Source of the DNA: Chitinophagaceae bacterium
Lineage (GTDB): Bacteria; Bacteroidota; Bacteroidia; Chitinophagales; Chitinophagaceae
Direction: 5' to 3'
DNA: 45,799 bases
Assembly (NCBI GenBank): GCA_025933775.1
Contig: JAICZH010000014.1
Span: 1-45,799, forward strand
In this document: piece after piece, positions 22,142 to 29,764 of the stretch
Numbering within the stretch: position 1 is the stretch's first letter
How the letters are laid out: the number at the start of each line of letters is the position of its first letter
The notes under the pieces: generated by a model
Database searches by the model: none
Told to the model about the DNA's origin: nothing
Seen by the model: only the letters and a program-made list of their open reading frames with translations
Position numbers and translations under genes: made by a program

Positions 22142-23101
22142 ATGGATAATATTAAAATTGCAACCGCACAGTTTGAACATAAAAGCGGCGATAAAAATTA
22201 TAATTTAAAAATAATTGAAAGCCTTTCTCAGGCTGCTTCTCAGCAAGGAGCATGTGCCGTTGCTTTTCATGAATGTTCTATAACCGGTTATACTTTTGCC
22301 CGGCATCTTTCCGAAGATCAATTGCTGCAACTATCAGAATATATTCCCGGCGGTGAAAGCATTACAAGGCTTACAGAAATTGCTGCAAAAAATAATATTG
22401 CTGTTTTAGCAGGGCTTTTTGAAAGAGATAATGATAAAATTTATAAAGCTTATGTATGTGTTGATAAAAACGGATTAGTAGCGAAGCATAGAAAATTGCA
22501 TCCGTTTATTCATCCTGCCATTACTAACGGTGATGCATACACGATTTTTAATTTGCATGGATGGACTTGTGGCATTCTTATTTGTTACGACAATAATATT
22601 ATTGAAAATGTAAGAGCAACAAACCTGCTCGGCGCTGATGTTATTTTTATGCCACATGTTACTATGTGCACCCCATCACCCAGGCCGGGCGCAGGTTTCG
22701 TGGATCCGGAATTATGGATAAATAAAGAAAATGATCCCGAATCTTTGCGCCGAGAATTTAATGGCCCTAAAGGCCGGGAATGGCTGATGAAATGGCTGCC
22801 TGCAAGAGCATTTGATAATGGATTGTATGCAATATTTTCAAATGCAATCGGCATGGACGATGACCAGCTTAAAAATGGTTGCTCTATGATCATTGATCCG
22901 TTTGGAGATATAATTGCTGAATGTACCAAACTCGGCAATGATGTAGTAACCGCAAACATTGCAAAAGAAAAATTACTAAATGCCGGAGGGTATCGTTATA
23001 AAAAAGCGCGAAGGCCGGAATTATATAAAGATATTTTAGGACAACCGCATCATGCAGAACAAAAAGTGGCGTGGCTTAATCTTCAAAGTAATAATGATTG
23101 A
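22142..23101 (+). CDS. Carbon-nitrogen hydrolase (nitrilase superfamily)
   Basis: A 319-residue amidase-type enzyme. The Glu-Lys-Cys triad is visible: Glu44 in AFHECSITGY, the Lys of AKHRKLHPF and the Cys of GILICYDNN. The elements around them (KIATAQFEHKSGDKNYNL at the start; GADVIFMPHVT after the Cys) are standard for the superfamily. It has no signal peptide and should be cytoplasmic. It probably hydrolyses a C-N bond of a small amide; the pairing with an exported sugar dehydrogenase hints at breakdown of an N-containing carbohydrate, but this is inference. A match to the dispersed 25-bp motif lies inside the coding sequence at 22523-22547. Confidence 0.88.
   Translation: MDNIKIATAQFEHKSGDKNYNLKIIESLSQAASQQGACAVAFHECSITGYTFARHLSEDQLLQLSEYIPGGESITRLTEIAAKNNIAVLAGLFERDNDKIYKAYVCVDKNGLVAKHRKLHPFIHPAITNGDAYTIFNLHGWTCGILICYDNNIIENVRATNLLGADVIFMPHVTMCTPSPRPGAGFVDPELWINKENDPESLRREFNGPKGREWLMKWLPARAFDNGLYAIFSNAIGMDDDQLKNGCSMIIDPFGDIIAECTKLGNDVVTANIAKEKLLNAGGYRYKKARRPELYKDILGQPHHAEQKVAWLNLQSNND
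22523..22547 (+). repeat. In-gene match to the dispersed 25-bp motif (q)
   Basis: ACTAACGGT, GAT, GCATACACGATTT: 22 consecutive positions fit the motif and only the A-tail differs. It encodes TNGDAYTI in the nitrilase-family protein, a region that looks like ordinary family sequence. Confidence 0.45.
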
Positions 23102-23476
23102 ATAAATTTTATTTACACATTTTATTTTTACAACACAATTAAAATTTTTTAATAAAGCGCATAATAAAATTATCACGCAGTCGTTTTTCTTCAATAACTT
23201 TTAAAAAAAATCCTAACCTATGATCGTAAAAGAAATCGTATGCGAACTACTGCTGGCCACTCATATCATTCTATTTCTTCAGTCAAAATTAGAAAAGCTT
23301 AAGTTGTAACTTTATAAAGTTTTTCTCTTTAATTTTCTACTTCCTTTTTTGAAAGAGTATTTCTTATTGTATTACAAAGGAATTTTTTATCCTTTTATTT
23401 TTTGGCAGCAGTGAATTAGTTATCGGTTTGCTTTCTTATAAACTTTTTCGTAATTTAAAAATGAAAAATTATAATT
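23102..23476. other. Gap of 375 bases, at most a tiny ORF
   Basis: AT-rich. A 29-codon ORF at 23220-23309 (MIVKEIVCELLLATHIILFL start, hydrophobic) is possible but has no supporting signal. Immediately after it, AACTTTATAAAGTT (23308-23321) is a perfect palindrome followed by TTTTCTCTTT and may terminate the upstream operon. Nothing else is recognisable. Confidence 0.4.
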
Positions 23477-24174
23477 ATGAAAGCAATTTCAATTTGGGCT
23501 CATCAACATACAATTTTCGCCCGTTCATTTATCATTTGTATTTATATTTTTTTAAATATTATCGGGTTGTTTTTGGGCGATCTTATTCACTCAATGAATG
23601 TTGTTTTAAGTGCGCCGTTTTATCTTTTTGCTTTATCATTAACGCTTGTCGGGTTATTCATCTATCCTTCAAAAAAAGTTGAGAAAAAATATAAAAATTA
23701 TTATGAACGGCATAAATCGGCTGATTGTTTTTTGGTGATAGCCACTTTTCTATTTATAATATATTCAGGAAATTCATTCAATGAAAAAATTGAAACAGGT
23801 GTTATCTCTTCTTATGCAAATACACCGGGACTAAGAAACATCAAAGCTTATCACGCAACGGAAAAAACTTCTTTTGTTGCCAAAAAATCATTTGCAAAAC
23901 AATTGCGTGCCAAACTAAAACAATTGCGAAAAGCATATAAAACCTCAACTAAAACCGAAAAAACTGTTTATATTATTTTGACTTTGCTTGCTGCTGCGGT
24001 CTTATAATTTTGTTGGGCGGATTATCCTGCAGTATAGCCTGCTCAGGCTCTGAAGCGCTCGCATATATTGTTTTCTTTGTTGGGCTGGGCGGAATTATTT
24101 ATGGAGCTATAAAATTAATTCAACATATTACAGGTCGAAAAAATAAAAAGACTTCTGTATTACCAACAAATTAA
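23477..24174 (+). pseudogene. Frameshifted small membrane protein gene
   Basis: The frame starting at 23477 encodes 176 residues: two or three hydrophobic segments (RSFIICIYIFLNIIGLFLGD; SAPFYLFALSLTLVGLFIY; DCFLVIATFLFIIYS), a Lys-rich middle, and the start of a helix KTVYIILTLLAAAVL before a stop at 24005-24007. The -1 frame continues that helix without a break as LIILLGGLSCSIACSGSEAL, then YIVFFVGLGGIIYGAIKLI and a basic tail, ending at 24174. The second half looks like the natural C-terminus (membrane helix, Cys-rich SCSxxCSGSE turn, second helix). One base appears to be missing near 24000. No slippery heptamer is seen. The alternatives are a recent mutation or a sequencing error. Function unknown. 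Confidence 0.6.
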
Positions 24175-24198
24175 TCTCGTATAGGCGTTACCGTTATA
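24174..24198 (-). repeat. Dispersed 25-bp motif, copy f
   Basis: On the minus strand: TATAACGGT, AAC, GCCTATACGAGAT. It fills the 27-base gap between the convergent ends of the frameshifted gene (stop ends at 24174) and the glycosylase gene (stop begins at 24202). Confidence 0.7.
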
Positions 24199-24201
24199 CT
24201 T

Positions 24202-24873
24202 TTATTTTTTATCAGAAAACGCAAAAAGGTACTTGTTAATATATTCTTCTTTCTTTTTCAATTTGTATTGCATAATAAATCTCGGATGTGGTAAGGCAAT
24301 AATTTTATTAAAAAATTTTTGTTCATCATTTAATTTAGCCAAATACAAATAATTTTTTCCTTCACCAAAACAAAATGCCATTTCATGATGAATGCCAAAT
24401 TGCATTTGTTTTTGTATGCAATCAATTGCAAAATTTTTTATACTGTTTTGCAAGAACTTATCGTCGTAATAATTTAAATTTTTATTGTGCTTCGTAAAGC
24501 CAAGCGGGCTGGTGGAAGAAATATAAAATTGATTATAAAAATTTTCAGCTCCCCCGAAAGCATGTATCATTTCATAAATAAAAACAGAGCTTAATTCCTG
24601 CTTCTTCGGGAAAATATTTTCAATATTGCAAACCATTTGCAACCGAATCGGATCGGTGAATGGAATACCGGTAAGACCTGCACCAAATCTGCCAGGATTG
24701 ATACCGAATATGATGTATCGTGGATTATTATCATTATAATATTTTGTATAAAATTTTTGGCAGATGCTAAAAGTATTGGCATTGTTGAAAGGATTCATTA
24801 CTCCAATTTCTCCAGGAAGATTTATGGTAAGCTTCAGGTTTTTTAGAAAAGAAAGAATTTTTTCAGATAACAA
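24202..24873 (-). CDS. SMUG2-type uracil-DNA glycosylase family protein (DUF4918)
   Basis: A 223-residue protein of the uracil-DNA glycosylase superfamily. Motif A is GINPGRFGAGLTGIPFTD at about residues 57-74, and the C-terminal motif is LPHPRFIMQYK near residue 197, the signature of the SMUG2/DUF4918 branch. The middle region, with SSVFIYEMIHAFGG and YISSTSPLGF, also fits. Such enzymes remove uracil or oxidised/alkylated pyrimidines from DNA to start base excision repair; the base specificity here is not known. It is a cytoplasmic single-gene unit, convergent with the frameshifted gene. Confidence 0.85.
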   Translation of the reverse strand: MLSEKILSFLKNLKLTINLPGEIGVMNPFNNANTFSICQKFYTKYYNDNNPRYIIFGINPGRFGAGLTGIPFTDPIRLQMVCNIENIFPKKQELSSVFIYEMIHAFGGAENFYNQFYISSTSPLGFTKHNKNLNYYDDKFLQNSIKNFAIDCIQKQMQFGIHHEMAFCFGEGKNYLYLAKLNDEQKFFNKIIALPHPRFIMQYKLKKKEEYINKYLFAFSDKK

Positions 24874-24919
24874 TTTTTGATTGTTTTATTTTATAAAAAT
24901 ACTAAAAGAAGATGCGTTA

Positions 24920-26305
24920 TTATTGAATGCTTTCTATAATATTTTTTAAAAATGCATTTTCATCAAACGAATGATCAAGCGTTAATCCCAATCTTACCAC
25001 CACTAATTTTTTTGAAGGAATAATATAAATATTTTCATAAGCAAATCCATCGCAATAAAACATATCTGAAGGCACATCTGGAAACGCTTTTTGTGAAGGG
25101 TTTTTTTTATCAAAACCATTTAACCAAAACTGGTAACCATAATTTTTTAACGTATTTGCAGAAGAAGATGTTTGCGTTTGCTTTATCCAATTAACAGGTA
25201 ATATTCTTTCTCCATTCCATATTCCATCATTATAATATAATAATCCAAAGCGTGCATAATCTCTTGCGGTTGCATTAATGTAAGACGAGCCTACATAAGT
25301 TGCTGATGCATCCGGTTCGAATGAAGTATGGTACATTCCTATTTTATAAAACAAAGAAGTGAATGGAAAGGATGCATATTCTTTTTCACCAACAACTTGC
25401 CGTATAATGTGCGAAAGAATATTGCTGTTGCCGCTTGAATAATTAAATTGAGTTCCTGGTTCATGTGCTAATGAATGCGATGCTGCATAAGCAGCCATAT
25501 CATCTTTTTTATAGAGCATGTTAGTTACATCACTGGCTTTTGTATAATCTTCTTTAAAATCGAGTCCGCTGGTTTGCTGTAATAAATTTTCAACAGTAAT
25601 AGAATGTCGCGGATCTTTTAAATTGCTCCATTCAGCCACCGGCGCGGGTTGCATCACATTCAGTTTTCCTTGCTGAACCAAAACACCAATTAAAGCGGCG
25701 GTAAAACTTTTAGCCATAGACCATCCATACATTTTTGTATTCTTGTTCAAACCCGGAGCATATTTTTCTGCAATAATTTGCCCACTGTATAAAATAATTA
25801 CCGCTCTTGTTCTTTGTTTTTTGCCGGGATAAGGTTCAGTAAAAGCATTTGAAACGGCAGCATCTAATTTATTTTTATTAATAGTTGATGGAAATGTATC
25901 TACAATTTTATCGCCCGCAGGCCATCCAATTGTATCACTATTTTGATGAGGCGGCTCCGGAATTTCAAAAGATTGTAATCGCAATTGTTTTTCATTTATA
26001 TCATTGATTAAGGTGCAGCCTATTCGTTTTCGATAAACAGCTTTTTTTGTGGCAAAGCCCCATACAGCGCTGGTTACAGACGAATCCTGAAAGTTTACTT
26101 TATTGGTTGCTATGTTTAATGGAAACCATCCAAGATCGCTTGTATCAATATCTTTTGGGTCTCTTCCCGAAACAAAAACACAGGTACACATTTGTTTGGC
26201 ATTGTAGCCGCTTATTATGGGAAATGAAATCCATGCATAATGAATTACCCAAAGCAATACAATGAATATAACGGTAAGGCATACACGAAAAAAATATTTT
26301 CTCAT
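24920..26305 (-). CDS. Membrane-anchored serine hydrolase, beta-lactamase/NylB-like family
   Basis: A 461-residue protein with an N-terminal hydrophobic anchor (residues about 10-27) and a class C beta-lactamase-like domain. The SxxK motif is GWSMAKSFTAAL (about residues 195-206), the YxN-type motif appears as NYSSGNS, and the fold continues to YIIPSKKLVVVRLG. Overall it resembles 6-aminohexanoate-dimer hydrolase-like esterases more than true beta-lactamases. The active domain should face the periplasm. Residues 6-13 (FRVCLTVI) are encoded by a copy of the dispersed 25-bp motif read in reverse, so the start of the anchor derives from, or coincides with, that sequence. The start at 26305 is the only Met before the anchor. 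Confidence 0.85.
   Translation of the reverse strand: MRKYFFRVCLTVIFIVLLWVIHYAWISFPIISGYNAKQMCTCVFVSGRDPKDIDTSDLGWFPLNIATNKVNFQDSSVTSAVWGFATKKAVYRKRIGCTLINDINEKQLRLQSFEIPEPPHQNSDTIGWPAGDKIVDTFPSTINKNKLDAAVSNAFTEPYPGKKQRTRAVIILYSGQIIAEKYAPGLNKNTKMYGWSMAKSFTAALIGVLVQQGKLNVMQPAPVAEWSNLKDPRHSITVENLLQQTSGLDFKEDYTKASDVTNMLYKKDDMAAYAASHSLAHEPGTQFNYSSGNSNILSHIIRQVVGEKEYASFPFTSLFYKIGMYHTSFEPDASATYVGSSYINATARDYARFGLLYYNDGIWNGERILPVNWIKQTQTSSSANTLKNYGYQFWLNGFDKKNPSQKAFPDVPSDMFYCDGFAYENIYIIPSKKLVVVRLGLTLDHSFDENAFLKNIIESIQ
26267..26291 (+). repeat. Dispersed 25-bp motif, copy g, inside a signal-anchor coding region
   Basis: TATAACGGT, AAG, GCATACACGAAAA: a near-perfect copy. It lies within codons 5-13 of the serine hydrolase gene, on the opposite strand to transcription. 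Confidence 0.8.
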
Positions 26306-26345
26306 AATTCACATTGTTTCTTAAACATTATAGCCCATTATTTCT

Positions 26346-26783
26346 TTATAAATTTAATTTAAACCCCAAAGAAACAAGTTGGGAATTTTTTATACCAGGT
26401 ACAATCCTCACATTTTGTTCTTTTATATACAGCGCTGCTTTTTTATTTTTTCTTGATTCAAGAGAAAAAGGAATAGCAGCAAATATTAATGCTAAACCGC
26501 CGCCGGCAAGTATTTCCGAAGCGTTACCAGAGTTAGGAGAATTCCTTTCAAACAAACCCTGCTTAAACTCACTTAAAGCCATAACAACACCGGTAATAGC
26601 AGTGGCGCCTCCAACACATCCTAAAATTATAGCTGTAGTTTGTTGTTTATGACTTTTTTCAAGAAGGTTGTTATAATCCAAAGTTTGTAATTTGTAACGT
26701 TGGGTGCTATCGTTATTGCGTTGAGCGCTAATATTGGCAGGTGTAATCACATGCCAAATACATAAAATAATTATTAGTTTCAT
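26346..26783 (-). CDS. Small exported membrane protein of unknown function
   Basis: I place the start at 26783 (145 residues), because the signal peptide MKLIIILCIWHVITPANISA begins there; the longer frame starting at 26819 would begin inside a hairpin. After cleavage near SAQ comes a polar stretch, then one clear membrane helix (TAIILGCVGGATAITGVVMAL), a polar loop, and a second Gly/Ala-rich helix (ILAGGGLALIFAAIPFSL) followed by basic residues. Two-helix proteins of this pattern are common in Bacteroidota with no known function. It is downstream of two other exported-protein genes on the same strand, separated from the nearer by a terminator-like hairpin. Confidence 0.55.
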   Translation of the reverse strand: MKLIIILCIWHVITPANISAQRNNDSTQRYKLQTLDYNNLLEKSHKQQTTAIILGCVGGATAITGVVMALSEFKQGLFERNSPNSGNASEILAGGGLALIFAAIPFSLESRKNKKAALYIKEQNVRIVPGIKNSQLVSLGFKLNL

Positions 26784-26800
26784 GTTAATTTTTTTTTTGA

Positions 26801-26830
26801 AAACCAGGAAGGTTTTCACCTCCCTGGTTT
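26801..26830 (-). terminator. Hairpin between two exported-protein genes
   Basis: AAACCAGGAAGGT (26801-26813) and ACCTCCCTGGTTT (26818-26830) pair with one mismatch around a 4-base loop. On the minus strand it follows the stop of the 26839-27624 gene by 8 bases, and the stem's 3' strand ends with GGTTTT. The T-run is short, so it may be a partial terminator or an mRNA-stabilising stem. Confidence 0.6.
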
Positions 26831-26838
26831 GTAGTAAT

Positions 26839-27624
26839 TTATTTTTCTTTCATGCCAATCATTATTGCGAAGAGCGCGGCAATGGCATCCTGCAAAGAGT
26901 TGTCAATATCTTTTCGCGCCCAAATAATAAATGGTTTTTTTCTAAATTTAACTGCTGCAAAATGATCGCCGTTGGTATTTACAAGTACTGCATCCGCATT
27001 GAATGATGAAGGTTGAAAAAATAAAGAATCTTTTCCGTCTTTTATAAATCCTGAAACGGGAATCTTAAGAATAAACGGCAATCCCTGATTCGCCTGAGCA
27101 TTATTTAAATTATCCAATGCGAATTGCCATTTTGAAATATTATTATTTCGCCAAATAATGCCAGAGATTGTGGTTGTGTTGCTTAATACTTCATCCTTTC
27201 CTTCATCATTTTTGCTTATCATTTTTCCTAAGAATGTTTGTCTTTTTTCTTTAGATTCAGCATCCGCTGAAAATACAGCCTGGGTTGAATTTTCATCATT
27301 TCCCGATTGCAATTTGTAAAAGCGTTTCTTTGTAATGGTCATATATTTACTTTGATCCAAACCTTCGGAGCCGGAAAATTCAATGTCGGCGCTGTCTTTC
27401 TTTTTATGTTTGGCAAAGCCTGAATCTATCTTAATAAGATTCATGGTAAATGTTTGTGCGTTTCCCGGTTGCGAAAGCGTAAAGATTCCTTTCTTATAAT
27501 TAATATTCCACTTTTCACTATTTGCAATCATTACAGAATCTTTGGCAGATTGGCAATAGCTATTTAGAAAAAGAAGGTTGAATAGCAGAATATAAGTTGC
27601 CTGAATGAGAATTTTCTTTTTCAT
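26839..27624 (-). CDS. Exported protein of unknown function
   Basis: The start is set at 27624 (261 residues), where the signal peptide MKKKILIQATYILLFNLLFL ending in SYCQ begins; the longer frame would overlap the upstream gene. The mature protein is largely beta-strand in character, with charged and Ser/Thr-rich segments and no motif that I recognise. It contains a short stretch (GLPFILKIPVSGFIKDGKDS) that looks structured. A 37-base gap to the beta-barrel gene upstream suggests cotranscription. A hairpin lies directly after the stop. Periplasmic or surface location is inferred from the signal peptide only. Confidence 0.55.
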   Translation of the reverse strand: MKKKILIQATYILLFNLLFLNSYCQSAKDSVMIANSEKWNINYKKGIFTLSQPGNAQTFTMNLIKIDSGFAKHKKKDSADIEFSGSEGLDQSKYMTITKKRFYKLQSGNDENSTQAVFSADAESKEKRQTFLGKMISKNDEGKDEVLSNTTTISGIIWRNNNISKWQFALDNLNNAQANQGLPFILKIPVSGFIKDGKDSLFFQPSSFNADAVLVNTNGDHFAAVKFRKKPFIIWARKDIDNSLQDAIAALFAIMIGMKEK

Positions 27625-27661
27625 AATTAATTTTTTAAAAAAATTAATTTTAAATGATTGA

Positions 27662-28315
27662 TTAACGATGTTTATTTCCGCCAAACATATATCCGATTTT
27701 TATAGAAAAATATTTATTCTTAATCGTTCCGCTTTCATCGCCGCTTCCATCATCGTTATTAATTTTGCTTAATCCTAAATTATAATTTCCCGAAACTATA
27801 AACCCGCCTTTCAACCGGTAACCAACTACTGCATTTGCGCCGAAATCAAATGGCTTTACTTCATCTGCAGAAGAACCAAATTTTATTTTTTCATTATCGT
27901 CTGGCATTCCTTCTTGTTTAAGTTTGTCCATCCCGGAAATTCCATAAGCAATAGAAGGCCCGGCGCCGATAAAAAAACCTTCTTCTTTTTGTGTGCTGTA
28001 CACAAAATTTAAAGGAACTTCGAGATAATTAAAATTTACTGTTTCAGAGCTGCCGTTGTCTTTTATTTTATAACCTTTTTGTACAAAATTTAAAGCAGGT
28101 TGAAAATTAAAATTTTTGCCTAATGATGCGTCTATCATAATTCCGGCAGTAATTCCTGTTTTTAAGTTTGGCGAAACGGCAATCCCGCTTGCTTTAATAG
28201 TAACATTGGCAAATGTTGCGCCGGCAGTGAGGCCAATGCTCGTTTGTGCCGATAAAGAAAATGCTGTTAAGAGAATCATTAACGTCATTACAATTGTAAT
28301 TGATTTCATGTTCAT
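27662..28315 (-). CDS. Outer-membrane beta-barrel (porin/PorT-like) protein
   Basis: About 217 residues with the start at 28315 or 28309, where a signal peptide (MKSITIVMTLMILLTAFSL, cleavage near SAQ) begins. The mature part has the alternating pattern and aromatic-ended strands of a small 8-stranded barrel: IGLTAGATFANV, NFNFQPALNFVQKGYKI, NFNYLEVPLNFVY, GFFIGAGPSIAYG, PFDFGANAVVGYRL, FIVSGNYNLGLSKI and YFSIKIGYMFG at the end. This is typical of the PF13568 porin-family barrels of Bacteroidota. The cargo or role is unknown. It heads a run of three exported-protein genes and is divergent from the BetR-type regulator. Confidence 0.8.
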   Translation of the reverse strand: MNMKSITIVMTLMILLTAFSLSAQTSIGLTAGATFANVTIKASGIAVSPNLKTGITAGIMIDASLGKNFNFQPALNFVQKGYKIKDNGSSETVNFNYLEVPLNFVYSTQKEEGFFIGAGPSIAYGISGMDKLKQEGMPDDNEKIKFGSSADEVKPFDFGANAVVGYRLKGGFIVSGNYNLGLSKINNDDGSGDESGTIKNKYFSIKIGYMFGGNKHR

Positions 28316-28642
28316 TTTGTTTTTTGAGTTTTTGAAAATTGATTGTTTTATTTTTTTATAATGAATACGGGTTATCATAAAAGTTTTTTTTTAAATTATT
28401 TTAAATCCGGCGATGTATCAATATTGATTTAGCATTTATACATCCTGATTTAATAGTTGTTTATTTATAAATTTTTCAAGACAAAATTCTACATGCATAG
28501 CGCTGTTTCCTAATTGATGTTATCTTAACGGCCAATTATTTTTTGCATTTTTAACTAACCGGCGATTTTCCGAAATAAAAATTTGTAATTCTTGCAAAAA
28601 CTGTTTCCGGTTATTATATTTAATAATTAATTTTTTTAAAAG
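28316..28642. other. Divergent promoter region, about 327 bases
   Basis: This gap separates the beta-barrel gene (minus) from the regulator gene (plus). It is AT-rich. TAACCGG (28556-28562) and CCGGTTA (28607-28613) are perfect inverted arms 44 bases apart upstream of the regulator and could be operator half-sites. No gene or RNA is recognisable. Confidence 0.35.
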
Positions 28643-29638
28643 ATGGAAGCTGCCGAACTGCAAACAGCTTTTTTGAAGCAAATAAAAAATCAATTGCCTT
28701 CAAATCTTGCATTGGTTGATGCTATTGCAGATCAGCTGAACCTTAGCAACGACAGCGCTTACAGGCGCATAAGAGGCGAAAAACATCTTACGTTTGATGA
28801 AATACAAATTCTTTCGGCACATTATAAAATTTCACTCGATAGCTTTCTGCATTTGCAAAATGATTCATTAATTTTCTGGGGGAAAAATATCAACCGAAAT
28901 GAATTTGATTTTGAAAATTATTTATCAGGTATTGTACGCCAACTGGAATATTTTTTAAATGCAGATAAAACACAAATGTATTATCTCAATAAAGACATTC
29001 CAATTTTTCATCATTTCATGTTTCCGGAACTTGCTGCATTTAAATGTTATTTCTGGAGCCGTTATGATTTGGATTATCCTAAATTTAATAAAGGACAATT
29101 TTTAATTGAAGATTTTATTGACATTTTTAATAATACAGGTAAAAAAATTTCTGATTTATATCTTCAAATTCCTTCTGTAGAAATATGGAATCTTGATTGT
29201 ATTAATACCACCATCCGGCAAATAGATTATTACCGGGAAACGCGAATTTTTAAATCTCAAAAAGATATTGAAACTGTTTATTCGTGCCTGGAAAAATTAA
29301 TTGATCATATAGAGCTTCAGGTGGAGTGTGGATATAAATTTTCGCCCGGTAAACCGCAGCCAGAGAAAAAAATAAAATACGATGTTTACATTAATGAATT
29401 TATTTTGGGAGATAATACCATTGCCGTAGAAATGGATGAAGAAAAAATGGTTTTTCTCAATCATAATGTTATAAATTATATTATGACTAATAATAAAGAC
29501 TTTATTAATTATACCTTTGAAACTTTAAAAATATTATTAAAAAAATCAATGCTTATAAGCGAGATAGGCGAAAAAGAACGGCAGCTTTTTTTCTATAACT
29601 TACGGGAACGCATACACGAAAAAAGAAAATCAGCCTGA
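28643..29638 (+). CDS. BetR-like helix-turn-helix regulator
   Basis: A 331-residue cytoplasmic protein of a Bacteroidota-specific regulator type. The N-terminal DNA-binding part (about 20-75) reads LVDAIADQLNLSNDSAYRRI then RGEKHLTFDEIQILSAHYKI, an XRE-like helix-turn-helix related to the BetR domain. The remaining 250 residues are helical and aromatic-rich with no enzymatic motif, and presumably form a sensing or dimerisation domain. It is divergent from the exported-protein cluster at 26.3-28.3 kb and may regulate it. The last codons (NLRERIHEKR) are encoded by a good copy of the dispersed 25-bp motif. Confidence 0.75.
   Translation: MEAAELQTAFLKQIKNQLPSNLALVDAIADQLNLSNDSAYRRIRGEKHLTFDEIQILSAHYKISLDSFLHLQNDSLIFWGKNINRNEFDFENYLSGIVRQLEYFLNADKTQMYYLNKDIPIFHHFMFPELAAFKCYFWSRYDLDYPKFNKGQFLIEDFIDIFNNTGKKISDLYLQIPSVEIWNLDCINTTIRQIDYYRETRIFKSQKDIETVYSCLEKLIDHIELQVECGYKFSPGKPQPEKKIKYDVYINEFILGDNTIAVEMDEEKMVFLNHNVINYIMTNNKDFINYTFETLKILLKKSMLISEIGEKERQLFFYNLRERIHEKRKSA
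29598..29622 (+). repeat. Dispersed 25-bp motif, copy h, in the 3' end of the regulator gene
   Basis: ACTTACGGG, AAC, GCATACACGAAAA: two changes from the consensus, both in the left half. It ends 16 bases before the gene's last base, in the gene's orientation. Confidence 0.75.
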
Positions 29639-29764
29639 TAATAGTCATGCTCCCATGATACAATTACAGCGTCTCAATTTCATTAAGAATGGTATTAAAA
29701 ATTACACATGAGGTATTTTTTATGTAAAATTTAATGACAATTCTGTATTTTAATTTGCCTTAGT

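Noticed and set aside
23220-23309. A 29-codon hydrophobic ORF
   Set aside because: Too short and without support from overlap, conservation signal or promoter; mentioned only in the gap description.
24001-24007. Programmed -1 frameshift as an explanation for the split membrane-protein gene
   Set aside because: No X-XXY-YYZ slippery heptamer or downstream structure is visible, so a base loss is the simpler reading.
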